Of a DNA stretch of 64,000 bases, positions 54,158 to 62,865 are shown one piece after another. Source of the stretch: Arcobacter defluvii. GTDB taxonomy: Bacteria > Campylobacterota > Campylobacteria > Campylobacterales > Arcobacteraceae. The position numbers and the translations under genes were made by a program. The notes below the pieces were generated by a model, which had not been told where the DNA came from, made no database searches, and worked only from the letters and a program-made list of their open reading frames with translations. Every line of letters starts with the position of its first letter. Position 1 is the first letter of the stretch. The stretch is taken from NCBI RefSeq assembly GCF_013201725.1, contig NZ_CP053835.1:2666001-2730000 (forward strand), in the 5' to 3' direction.

Positions 54158-55004
54158 ATTTTGGTACCCTATTTACTAAATATTTTATATCAGCATCAAT
54201 TATTTCGATTATAGAAAAATAGTTTTCTGTTATTATAAGATATTTTCCATTCTCTTTTTTTTCAACATAATCTAAACCTATTCTTTTACCTTGAACCAGC
54301 CACTCTTGCGTTCCAAAATATTTATTTATAGGCAAATCAATAAAATCTAATGGATTTAATTCTTTTTCATTATCAAAAAAGAATTTTCCTTCATTTAATC
54401 TCTCAAGATAAGATAATGTTCCTACTCTATCTAATTTTTCTAATAATAACTGAGCAAAAGACCTTACATATGTTCCTTCACTAACTGTTACTTCAAAAGT
54501 AATAAAAGGATGTCTATATGAAATAAATTTTGTATTATATACATTCATTGTTGTTTTTGATAATTGTACTTCTTCACCATTTCTAGCAAGTTCATAAGCT
54601 CTTTTACCATCAACTTTTTTTGCTGAAAATTTTGGTGGTGTATATTCTATTTTTCCATTTAATAAATTCAACTCATCAATTATCTTTTTTTCATTCACTT
54701 TATCAACTAAATTAATATCAATAATTTGTTCTATATCAAAAGATTCAGATTCAACACCTAACCAAATAACAGCTTTATAAGTTTTAGGTGTTTTTGATAT
54801 ATATTTAAAAAGTTTAGCATATTGTCCAAAAGCAACTATTAAACAGCCTTTTGCAAAAGGGTCTAATGTGCCACTAAAACCTGCTTTTTTATTCTTAAAC
54901 TTTCTTTTTATTCTGTTTAAATAAGAGTTTGAGCTTATGAAAATTGGTTTATTTACAACCAATAATTTATTTATTTGTTCTTTTTCGTAAAATCTAACTT
55001 GCAA
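54147..55004 (-). CDS. truB: tRNA pseudouridine 55 synthase
   Basis: It makes pseudouridine 55 in the T loop of tRNA. The catalytic aspartate is in the FSGTLDPFAKGCLIV motif near residue 47, followed by KTYKAVIWLG and the RPPxFSA-type segment (YTPPKFSAKKVDG). 285 residues. The start is TTG, with AGGA eight bases upstream. In Campylobacter csrA lies between truB and ispE (from memory), but here the two are adjacent. Confidence 0.95.
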   Translation of the reverse strand: MQVRFYEKEQINKLLVVNKPIFISSNSYLNRIKRKFKNKKAGFSGTLDPFAKGCLIVAFGQYAKLFKYISKTPKTYKAVIWLGVESESFDIEQIIDINLVDKVNEKKIIDELNLLNGKIEYTPPKFSAKKVDGKRAYELARNGEEVQLSKTTMNVYNTKFISYRHPFITFEVTVSEGTYVRSFAQLLLEKLDRVGTLSYLERLNEGKFFFDNEKELNPLDFIDLPINKYFGTQEWLVQGKRIGLDYVEKKENGKYLIITENYFSIIEIIDADIKYLVNRVPKYEK

Positions 55005-55017
55005 TAGAATTATCCTA

Positions 55018-57072
55018 TTATGCTTTTTCTACAAATGAAGATAAAATATCTCTGTGAGTTCCACCAAAATTTATTGTAAGCTTATAATCTTTACCAGCAT
55101 TTGTGGCTTTTAATACTCTACCCATTCCAAAAATTTTGTGTTGAACCAAATCACCTTTTTTAAATCCAGATTGTCTTTCAATAGTTAGACTACCTTTTAT
55201 AAGTCCACATTCACTTAAAAATCTACTTTTAATAAGAGTTGTTCGTTTCCCTTTATAAAATCTTGAATGAACAAAAGATAAAGTGAGATTATCCATAGCA
55301 CGTGTTATAGCAACATACCCTAATCTTCTTTCTTCTTCTAAATCACTCCCATCACCAATAATAGGGAAGAATCCTTCTTCAAAACCAATAATAAAAAGTT
55401 TTTTAAATTCTAAACCTTTTGAAGCATGGATACTCATCATAGAAACAGCTTCTCCACTATAATCATCATTTTCACTGTCAAGAGCTATTTCATTTAAAAA
55501 ATCTTTTAAATCTAAATGTGGATTTTGAATAAAATAATCTCTAATATATCCATAAAATTCATCAATATTAGCTTGTCTTTCAAAACCATCAGGTAAATTA
55601 TCATATGAAGCTCGATAATCAAATGTTTCTTCAAAACTATCTAAAAACTTCATTTTTGATTCTTCTAATAATTCTTTTAAATCTAAAATTGAAGCTTCAA
55701 ATACTTTTAAAGTTCTTGAATTCTTTTTTCCAACAATTGCACTTATTTCATCTGAATCTAAATTTTGAATTAAATCAAATATTGATTTTCCAGTTTCAAT
55801 AGATTTTGATTCGAGTTTATCAATAGTTGTTTTTCCAATTCCACGTTTTGGTTTATTAATAATTCTTTTTACAGAAAAATTATCATTTGAATTAGTTAAA
55901 ATTCTAAAATATGCAATTAAATCTTTGATTTCACTTCTTTCATAGAACTTCATTCCACCAACAAGTTTATAGTGAAGTCCAGCTTTATTAAAGCCTTCTT
56001 CCAAAGAACGTGATAGTGCATTTACTCTAAATAATATTGCTATATTTTTTGGATTTTCACCACAATCAATTAATTTTTTTATATCTTCAACAATTTTTCT
56101 AGTTTCTTCATTTTCATCATTTGATTCATAAACTTTTATAGAATCACCTTTTACTCTTGTTCCTATTAATTTTTTACCTAATCTATCACGGTTATGTTCA
56201 ATTAATTGATTTGCATGGTTCAAAATTGTATCAGTTGATCTATAATTTTCTTCTAATTTTACTACTAATGTATTTTCAAAATGTTCTGAAAAATTCAAAA
56301 TATTCTTAATTGTTGCACCTCTCCATCCATAAATAGATTGGTCATCATCACCAACTACACACAAATTATTATGAGTTGAACATAATAATCTCAAAAGTCT
56401 ATATTGTAGTTCATTTGTATCTTGATACTCATCTACCATTATATATTGATATTTTTGGCTAATTTCTTTTGATAAATTTTCATTATTTTTTAATATCATG
56501 TAAGGTAGAAGTAATAAATCATCAAAATCTACTAAATTATTTTTATTTAAGTATTCTTCATATTGCTCATAAATATCAGCAATTTCTTGATAAAGTTTTA
56601 ATTGAGCTGCACTTTTTGCTTCTTTAGGTGTTAATAAAGAATTTTTATATTTTGAAATTTCTGAAACCAAAAGAGATGTAGTTATTTCTTTATTAATTGA
56701 CTTTAAAACTCTTTTTTTATCGTCTGTATCGATTATTATAAAATTGTTTTTTCTTCCTAATTCATTAATATAAAACTTTAAAAATAGTAATCCAAATTTA
56801 TGAAAAGTACATAATAAAGGAGGAGTATTCATCAATGAAGAATCTAACATATTAAATGCTCGTTCTCTCATTTCAGTTGCAGCTTTATTAGTAAAAGTTA
56901 AAGTTAATATACAACTAGGATCAATACCAATTGATATTAAATAAGCTAGTCTTGTTGTAATTGTTTTTGTTTTACCTGAACCAGCACCTGCTAAAATAAG
57001 CAAAGGACCATCGATATGTTGTGCAGCAATTTTCTGTGATTCATTTAATGATACTAATAAATTTTCAGACAT
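55018..57072 (-). CDS. uvrD: UvrD/PcrA/Rep-family DNA helicase
   Basis: A 684-residue superfamily 1A helicase with every motif: Walker A AGAGSGKT near residue 28, TFTNKAA, motif II DEYQD near 214, GDDDQSIYGWRGA, and the C-terminal motif V-VI region (HASKGLEFK and VAITRA). A C-terminal Tudor-like end (FKKGDLVQHKIFGMG) resembles PcrA/UvrD. Function in nucleotide excision repair or replication is expected; sequence alone cannot choose between the family names. It is divergent from the LysR gene. Confidence 0.93.
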   Translation of the reverse strand: MSENLLVSLNESQKIAAQHIDGPLLILAGAGSGKTKTITTRLAYLISIGIDPSCILTLTFTNKAATEMRERAFNMLDSSLMNTPPLLCTFHKFGLLFLKFYINELGRKNNFIIIDTDDKKRVLKSINKEITTSLLVSEISKYKNSLLTPKEAKSAAQLKLYQEIADIYEQYEEYLNKNNLVDFDDLLLLPYMILKNNENLSKEISQKYQYIMVDEYQDTNELQYRLLRLLCSTHNNLCVVGDDDQSIYGWRGATIKNILNFSEHFENTLVVKLEENYRSTDTILNHANQLIEHNRDRLGKKLIGTRVKGDSIKVYESNDENEETRKIVEDIKKLIDCGENPKNIAILFRVNALSRSLEEGFNKAGLHYKLVGGMKFYERSEIKDLIAYFRILTNSNDNFSVKRIINKPKRGIGKTTIDKLESKSIETGKSIFDLIQNLDSDEISAIVGKKNSRTLKVFEASILDLKELLEESKMKFLDSFEETFDYRASYDNLPDGFERQANIDEFYGYIRDYFIQNPHLDLKDFLNEIALDSENDDYSGEAVSMMSIHASKGLEFKKLFIIGFEEGFFPIIGDGSDLEEERRLGYVAITRAMDNLTLSFVHSRFYKGKRTTLIKSRFLSECGLIKGSLTIERQSGFKKGDLVQHKIFGMGRVLKATNAGKDYKLTINFGGTHRDILSSFVEKA

Positions 57073-57092
57073 ATTTTCTCCAATTATTATTT

Positions 57093-57098
57093 ATTATA
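57093..57098 (-). promoter_or_regulatory. Extended -10 of the uvrD operon
   Basis: TGG plus TATAAT on the minus strand, 21-26 bp before uvrD. Confidence 0.6.
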
Positions 57099-57187
57099 CC
57101 ATATATTATATAAATTCATTATTTCTCTTAATTATTCTATATATAAATAAATGTTATCATTTTATAATTTATTTTATGGAGATTATA

Positions 57188-58084
57188 ATGCTCACTGATT
57201 TTGCCAAATTAGAAACTTTTCTAACTGTTGTTAGAGAAAAATCTTTTTCAAAAGCTTCTGCAAAACTTGGTATTTCTCAACCTGCTGTTACACAACAAAT
57301 GAAATTTATCGAAGATTATTTAGATGTTCAAATAGTTGATAGAAAGAAAAATGGTATAAAATTGACTAAAGAAGGTCAAATACTTCATGGTATAGCTTTA
57401 AAAATTGAGAAATGTGTTGCTAATGCTGAAAAAGAATTATTAAAAATAATGAATAAAAACGTAACTTTTGTATTTGGAGCTTCATTTATTATTGGAAATT
57501 ACATACTTCCAAGATTTTTAAATAATTTAAAAGAAAATATTCATAATGATGTATCGATTAATGTTTCAGTTTCTCATGAAGCTATAGAAGATTTATTAGA
57601 TAAAAAAATTGACATTGCTTTAGTTGAAAATTATGTTCCAAATGATGACATTATATATAGAGAATGGATGGAAGATGAGATTGTAATTTTCTCAAACCAA
57701 AAATTACCAGCAAAAGCAAAAGCAGAAGATTTATTATCTTACAAATGGGTTTGTAGAAATCCAGAATCAAATACAAGATTAATATTTAAAGAAAATCTTG
57801 AAAAGGCAAATTTTCCTGATTGTGATACTTTTAATGTAACAAGTGAAGTGACAAGTGCTACAACAATTGTTCAAACTGTTTTACACTCAGATAAAAATCA
57901 AACTCCAACTGTTTCAATTGTTTCAAGAAATGCAATTGAATCACTATTAAAAGCAGGTGCCTTATATGAATCAAGAATTAACAATCAAAAAATGTTAAGA
58001 AAACTCTATATTGCATACAGAAAAGATAGAAAACATGATGCTTTTATTGAAAATGTAGTTGATTATCTTTTAAAAATCAAATAA
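57188..58084 (+). CDS. LysR-family transcriptional regulator
   Basis: A 298-residue regulator with the N-terminal winged HTH (about 1-60, with SFSKASAKLGISQPAVTQQ) and a periplasmic-binding-protein-like effector domain (about 85-298). The start at 57188 is chosen over the in-frame ATG four codons earlier because GGAG lies six bases upstream of it. No divergent biosynthetic operon points to its effector; uvrD is the divergent neighbour, which is not a usual LysR target, so its regulon is unknown. Confidence 0.93.
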   Translation: MLTDFAKLETFLTVVREKSFSKASAKLGISQPAVTQQMKFIEDYLDVQIVDRKKNGIKLTKEGQILHGIALKIEKCVANAEKELLKIMNKNVTFVFGASFIIGNYILPRFLNNLKENIHNDVSINVSVSHEAIEDLLDKKIDIALVENYVPNDDIIYREWMEDEIVIFSNQKLPAKAKAEDLLSYKWVCRNPESNTRLIFKENLEKANFPDCDTFNVTSEVTSATTIVQTVLHSDKNQTPTVSIVSRNAIESLLKAGALYESRINNQKMLRKLYIAYRKDRKHDAFIENVVDYLLKIK

Positions 58085-58108
58085 ATACTAGGTAAAATCC
58101 TAGTATTT
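58083..58108. terminator. Terminator between the LysR and radical SAM genes
   Basis: A 10 bp perfect stem (58083-58092 with 58099-58108), six-base loop, starting in the LysR stop codon. T-rich tail on the plus strand; the radical SAM gene ends 3 bp later on the other strand. Confidence 0.7.
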
Positions 58109-58110
58109 CT

Positions 58111-59073
58111 CTAATAATTAAATCCCTCTTTTTCTAAAGCTAATCTAATATTTTTCATTTGTGTATGTTTATTTCTACACCATTCTGGTGATAACAATGT
58201 ATCATCATCAATTCCAGCAGTAATTCTTTGAACAGAAATATTTGAAGGTAAGTTTATTATTGATTTTACTACTGTATCAATATATAATTCTTCTGAAATT
58301 GGAGTAAATCTTCCTTTTTTATATTCATTAGTTAAAAGAGTATTTTTAACTACATATAAAGGATGGAATTTTATTGAATCAACATTTAATTCTACTGTTA
58401 ATTTAAATGTTTCAAGCATCATTTCTTGTGTTTCATTTGGAAGACCATAAATCAAATGTCCACAAACATTTAAGCCTTTTTCTTTAGTTCTTTTAATCCA
58501 ATATTTCATATTTGAAACATTGTCTCCTCTATTGATTTTTACAAGCGTTTCATCAAAAAAAGATTGAATACCATATTCAATCCATATCTCTTTAGTTTTA
58601 GATTTTTCAACTAAAAAATCTAAAATTTCATCAGTAACACAATCTGTTCTTGTTCCAATACTAAGTCCAATAACATTATCAAAACTCAAAGCTTTTTCAT
58701 ATAAGGCTTTTAATGTAGGAAAAGGTGCATAAGTATTTGTAAATGATTGAAAATAAACTATAAATTTTTTAGCACCAAATTTATTTTCAAGCCTTTTTTT
58801 AGTAGCAAAAAACTGTAATTCTAATTGTTTTAATTGATTCTCTAAATAGGGATTTTCTTTTACATTAGGATTTAATTTAAATTTAGTCTTTTTTTCTTGT
58901 AAGTTAGGGCTAAAAGAATCATTCTCACAGAATGAACATCCACCTCTTGCAACAGTACCATCAATATTTGGGCAGGTAAACCCAGATATTGAAATAGGAA
59001 CTTTATAAATTTTTTCGCCAAATTTATTTTTTAAATATCTTCCAATAGTTAATACATTTTTTAATTCACTCAT
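58111..59073 (-). CDS. Radical SAM protein, YhcC/TIGR01212 family
   Basis: A 320-residue radical SAM protein. The cluster loop is CPNIDGTVARGGCSFC near residues 29-44, with the extended spacing characteristic of the YhcC group. It is the last gene of trxB-dapB-purF and shares one base with purF (TAATG). Function is not firmly known for the family; tRNA modification has been suspected for relatives. Confidence 0.9.
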   Translation of the reverse strand: MSELKNVLTIGRYLKNKFGEKIYKVPISISGFTCPNIDGTVARGGCSFCENDSFSPNLQEKKTKFKLNPNVKENPYLENQLKQLELQFFATKKRLENKFGAKKFIVYFQSFTNTYAPFPTLKALYEKALSFDNVIGLSIGTRTDCVTDEILDFLVEKSKTKEIWIEYGIQSFFDETLVKINRGDNVSNMKYWIKRTKEKGLNVCGHLIYGLPNETQEMMLETFKLTVELNVDSIKFHPLYVVKNTLLTNEYKKGRFTPISEELYIDTVVKSIINLPSNISVQRITAGIDDDTLLSPEWCRNKHTQMKNIRLALEKEGFNY

Positions 59074-60419
59074 TATGCTTTTACGAAATAATCCCCATTA
59101 AAACTCTCCAATGCATAATTTCTATCATTTCCAATAGCATTTACCAAATCATCAACTGATAAATATTCTAAACTATCTGCTTCAATATATTTACAAACTT
59201 CTTCTTTATTCATATTATTCGAAATTAATTCTTCTTTATGTGGAGTATCTATTCCATAATAACATGGAAATTTTATTTCAGGACTTGCGACTCTAAAATG
59301 AACTTCTTTAGCTCCTGCTTCTTTTAAAATTTTAACAATTCTTTTAGAAGTTGTTCCTCTAACGATTGAATCATCAATTACAAGTAAAGATTTTCCTTCA
59401 ATTAAAGATTTCATAGGACTTAACTTCATTCTTACTTTTAAATCTCTCATCTCTTGTGTTGGTTCAATAAATGTTCTTCCAATATAATGATTTCTAATAA
59501 TTCCATATTCAAAAGGGATTCCACTTTGTGCTGCATAACCAAGTGCTGCTGGTACTCCTGAATCAGGAACAGGAATAACCATATCTACTTTTATATTTTT
59601 ATCTTTATCATTTAAAGCAAGTGCTTTACCCATATTTTCTCTTGTAACATAAACATTCTTACCATCAATTACTGAATCTGGTCTTGCAAAATAAACAAAT
59701 TCAAATGCACAAGGTCTATACTCTGGCTCAAATAATTGAATAGACTCAGGTTCACATCCTTCTGCTAAAATCAACATTTCACCAGGTCTTACATCTCTAA
59801 TAAATTCTGCTCCAACTAAATCAAAAGCACAAGTTTCACTAGCAACTATATAACCACCACTTTTTAGTTTTCCAATAGATAAGGGTCTTATTCCATATCT
59901 ATCTCTAATAACGAATTGCTTTGATCTACTTTGAACAATAAAACAATATGCTCCAATAGTTCTATTTAAAGCTTCTTTAATTCTATCTCTTAATCTATCT
60001 TTTGTATTTTTTGCTATTAGATGAATTAAATTTTCAGTATCCATTCCTGTTTGAAAAATTGCACCTTTATCTATTAAATCTTGTCTAACTTCATCTTTAT
60101 TAATTAAGTTTCCATTATGAACAATAGAAATTTCACCAAGTTTATATTTTGCATAAACAGGCTGAGCATCTAAAATTGAATCTCCCCCTGCAGTTGAATA
60201 TCTATTATGACCTATTGCCATATTACCTTTTAAATATTTTAATGCTTCATCTGTAAAAACTTCTGTAACTAATCCTCTATCTTTTTTTGTGTAGATTTTT
60301 CCATTACATGAAGAAGAAATTCCTGTTGCTTCTTGACCCCTGTGTTGCATTGCAAATAATGCTACTGAAGCTAATCTTGCAGCATTTTCATTCCCATAAA
60401 TTCCAACTATTGCGCACAT
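59073..60419 (-). CDS. purF: Amidophosphoribosyltransferase
   Basis: First step of purine synthesis, making phosphoribosylamine from PRPP and glutamine. The N-terminal glutaminase has the catalytic C2 (MCAIVGI), with no propeptide, and the PRPP-binding loop VIDDSIVRGTT is near residue 345. 448 residues. It lies 12 bp after dapB. The four-gene operon mixes redox, lysine, purine and radical SAM genes. Confidence 0.97.
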   Translation of the reverse strand: MCAIVGIYGNENAARLASVALFAMQHRGQEATGISSSCNGKIYTKKDRGLVTEVFTDEALKYLKGNMAIGHNRYSTAGGDSILDAQPVYAKYKLGEISIVHNGNLINKDEVRQDLIDKGAIFQTGMDTENLIHLIAKNTKDRLRDRIKEALNRTIGAYCFIVQSRSKQFVIRDRYGIRPLSIGKLKSGGYIVASETCAFDLVGAEFIRDVRPGEMLILAEGCEPESIQLFEPEYRPCAFEFVYFARPDSVIDGKNVYVTRENMGKALALNDKDKNIKVDMVIPVPDSGVPAALGYAAQSGIPFEYGIIRNHYIGRTFIEPTQEMRDLKVRMKLSPMKSLIEGKSLLVIDDSIVRGTTSKRIVKILKEAGAKEVHFRVASPEIKFPCYYGIDTPHKEELISNNMNKEEVCKYIEADSLEYLSVDDLVNAIGNDRNYALESFNGDYFVKA

Positions 60420-60431
60420 ATTTATTATTCC

Positions 60432-61205
60432 TTATAGACCCAAAGCGTCATTGATTGTATATAATTTTGGATTTTTTCCAATAATCCATTTTGCAACTTT
60501 TATTGCACCTTTTGAAAAAGTATTTCTTGCAGTTGCTGTATGATTTAATTCTAAAAATTCTCCATCATTATATAAACCAACTGTATGTCGACCTACTATA
60601 TCTCCACCTCTTAAAGCCATAACTGCAATTTCATCTTTAGTTCTAGCACCAATTAAACCATCTCTACCTGAAATTCTAACTTCATCTAAATTCAAATCTC
60701 TTGCATTTGCAGCATGTTCTGCCAAAGTTAAAGCTGTTCCTGATGGAGCATCTACTTTATGTCTATGATGTTGCTCAACAATTTCAATATCAAAATCTCT
60801 TAATGTTTTAGATGCTAGTGCTACTAATTTATTTAAAACAGCAACTCCTAAACTCATATTTGTTGCATATAAAATAGGTACGATTTTACTAGCTTCTAGC
60901 AATAAATTTTGCTGATGTTTGTTTAATCCAGTAGTTGCAATTACTAAGGGTTTATTTCCCCTATTTTCTACAACTTCAGTTAAAAGTGCTTCTGTTCCAG
61001 CAGGAGCTGAAAAATCAATAATTACATCTGAAGAATCAAATAAAACTTTCATATCATTTGTAACAACTGTATGTTCTGGTAATGTCTTTTCAATTTTTTT
61101 TGAAACATAAACAGCTGATACCATAGCTTCTGTATCAGTTGATAAATCATCAATTAATAAAGTTCCTACCCTTCCAGAGCTTCCTAAAATACCTATTTTA
61201 ATCAT
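60432..61205 (-). CDS. dapB: 4-hydroxy-tetrahydrodipicolinate reductase
   Basis: Reduces the ring intermediate in lysine and diaminopimelate synthesis. NAD(P) motif GSSGRVG near residue 8 and the catalytic [13 protein letters not shown] segment near 146. 257 residues. 14 bp after trxB. Confidence 0.96.
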   Translation of the reverse strand: MIKIGILGSSGRVGTLLIDDLSTDTEAMVSAVYVSKKIEKTLPEHTVVTNDMKVLFDSSDVIIDFSAPAGTEALLTEVVENRGNKPLVIATTGLNKHQQNLLLEASKIVPILYATNMSLGVAVLNKLVALASKTLRDFDIEIVEQHHRHKVDAPSGTALTLAEHAANARDLNLDEVRISGRDGLIGARTKDEIAVMALRGGDIVGRHTVGLYNDGEFLELNHTATARNTFSKGAIKVAKWIIGKNPKLYTINDALGL

Positions 61206-61219
61206 TTTTAAATTATTCC

Positions 61220-62149
61220 TTATCCTAAATATTCAATAATATTAACTGCTGCTGTTGCCCCATCACCTGCAGCACAAACAACTTGTTTTGAAGCTTCAAT
61301 TCTAATATCACCAGCTGCGTAAAGTCCTGGAACTGATGTTTTCATTCTTAAATCAACAATTACTTCACCTGATTCATTAACATCACATAAAAAAGAACCA
61401 TCAGCTTGTTTTAAAGGTGCATTTAATACATCTCTTCCTACAAAAATGAATACTCCTGGTGTTGGTAAATCTCTAATTTCACCTGTAACTTTACTTTTAA
61501 CTTTTAAACCAAGAACTCCACTTGCATCACCAAAAACTTCTTCAACAGTTACATTTGTAACTTCTTCGATATTTTCAGTGTGTTTCATATGCTCAACTGT
61601 ACTTGGCGCAGCTCTATAAGTATCTCTTCTATGAACTAAATATACTTTTTTGCACATTTTAGATAAATAAATTGCTTCTTCAATCGCCGAATCTCCTCCG
61701 CCAACAACTGCAACTTCTTTACCTTTGTAGAAAAAACCATCACAAGTTGCACAAGTAGAGATTCCTTTTCCAAAAAATTCATCTTCACCTTTAAATCCAG
61801 CACGCTTTGGAACAGAACCTGTTGCAATTAATACTGATCTAGCCTCAAATTCTTTCTTATCTGTTGTTAATAATTTGAAAGTATCTCCATTTTTTGTTAC
61901 ATTTTCAATTTGTGCCATTTCATGTTTTAAACCAAATCTTTGACATTGCTCAGGCCATCTCATCATTAAATCCATACCTGAAACTATCTCAATTTGTCCT
62001 GGATAATTTTCAATTTCTGATGAACTTGTAATCTGTCCACCTGGCATTCCCATTTCAAACATTACAACATTTTTTAATCCACCTCTTGTAGCGTATAATC
62101 CGGCTGTTAATCCAGCTGGACCTCCACCAATAATTGCTAAATCTAACAT
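61220..62149 (-). CDS. trxB: Thioredoxin reductase
   Basis: Flavoprotein that reduces thioredoxin with NADPH. FAD motif GGGPAG near residue 8-13, redox pair C133-AT-C136, NADP motif GGGDSA near 150. 309 residues. First gene of the operon trxB-dapB-purF-radical SAM. Its upstream region has several inverted repeats; trxA lies beyond. Confidence 0.97.
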   Translation of the reverse strand: MLDLAIIGGGPAGLTAGLYATRGGLKNVVMFEMGMPGGQITSSSEIENYPGQIEIVSGMDLMMRWPEQCQRFGLKHEMAQIENVTKNGDTFKLLTTDKKEFEARSVLIATGSVPKRAGFKGEDEFFGKGISTCATCDGFFYKGKEVAVVGGGDSAIEEAIYLSKMCKKVYLVHRRDTYRAAPSTVEHMKHTENIEEVTNVTVEEVFGDASGVLGLKVKSKVTGEIRDLPTPGVFIFVGRDVLNAPLKQADGSFLCDVNESGEVIVDLRMKTSVPGLYAAGDIRIEASKQVVCAAGDGATAAVNIIEYLG

Positions 62150-62178
62150 ATCAAATCCTTATTTTTTATTTATATAGT

Positions 62179-62250
62179 TCATAATATTTTTAAAAACATT
62201 ATGATACTAAAATATTTGTAAGTTGTAGGTTAAATATAACTTCAAATATT
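62179..62250 (-). promoter_or_regulatory. Inverted repeats upstream of trxB
   Basis: A 26 bp palindrome with one mismatched pair (62179-62204, core CATAAT...ATTATG) and a 40 bp inverted repeat with 16-base arms (62211-62227 and 62235-62250; one bulge, one G:U) precede trxB. A third, 13 bp palindrome (62254-62266) follows. They are probable regulator sites or RNA structures. Confidence 0.6.
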
Positions 62251-62313
62251 AAGGATAAATTTTATCATTTAATAATTTATATCTATCTTAATTTATTTAT
62301 AAGTTTAAATAAA

Positions 62314-62342
62314 AAAAGGGAGAAGTAAAACTTCTCCCTTTT
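62314..62342 (-). terminator. trxA terminator
   Basis: A 12 bp stem (8 GC-containing pairs GGGAGAAG/CTTCTCCC plus AAAA/TTTT) with a five-base loop. The longest T-run is on the minus strand, so it ends trxA. Confidence 0.85.
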
Positions 62343-62365
62343 AAATAATTATATACTCTAAAATA

Positions 62366-62683
62366 TTATAATAATGAGTTAATTTTATCTGTAAATGCTT
62401 GTTTTGAAGATGCCCCAACCATTTGATCTACAACTTCACCATTTTTCATAAATAAAATTGTAGGAATTGATCTAATTCCATATTTAACTGCTAAATCTTG
62501 TTCTTCATCTGTATTAACTTTACAAATTTTTGCTTTACCTTCAAAATCTGCTGCTAACTCTTCAATAACAGGAGCAATCATTCTACAAGGTCCACACCAA
62601 GGAGCCCAAAAATCAACCATTGAAACACCTTCTTGTGTTGTTTCTTCAAAATTTGCTGCTGTTAATTCAATATATTTTCCCAT
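62366..62683 (-). CDS. trxA: Thioredoxin
   Basis: A 105-residue thioredoxin with the active site W29-C30-G-P-C33 and the cis-proline region (SIPTILFM). It is reduced by the nearby trxB product. AAGGAAATAAA precedes the ATG. Separated from trxB by a terminator, so the two can be expressed apart. Confidence 0.98.
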   Translation of the reverse strand: MGKYIELTAANFEETTQEGVSMVDFWAPWCGPCRMIAPVIEELAADFEGKAKICKVNTDEEQDLAVKYGIRSIPTILFMKNGEVVDQMVGASSKQAFTDKINSLL

Positions 62684-62865
62684 TTTATTTCCTTATTATT
62701 AATTTTAATATTCTCAATTTGTACACTATAATTTATATAAAAATATAATTGATTGATTATAACTTGTGAAAACTTAAATTTAGTTTTACATTTATTTAAC
62801 TTACTAATAAAGGCTAAATATTTTTTTAGATAAAATAAGAGAATTTAATTTAAAATGGATAATTT

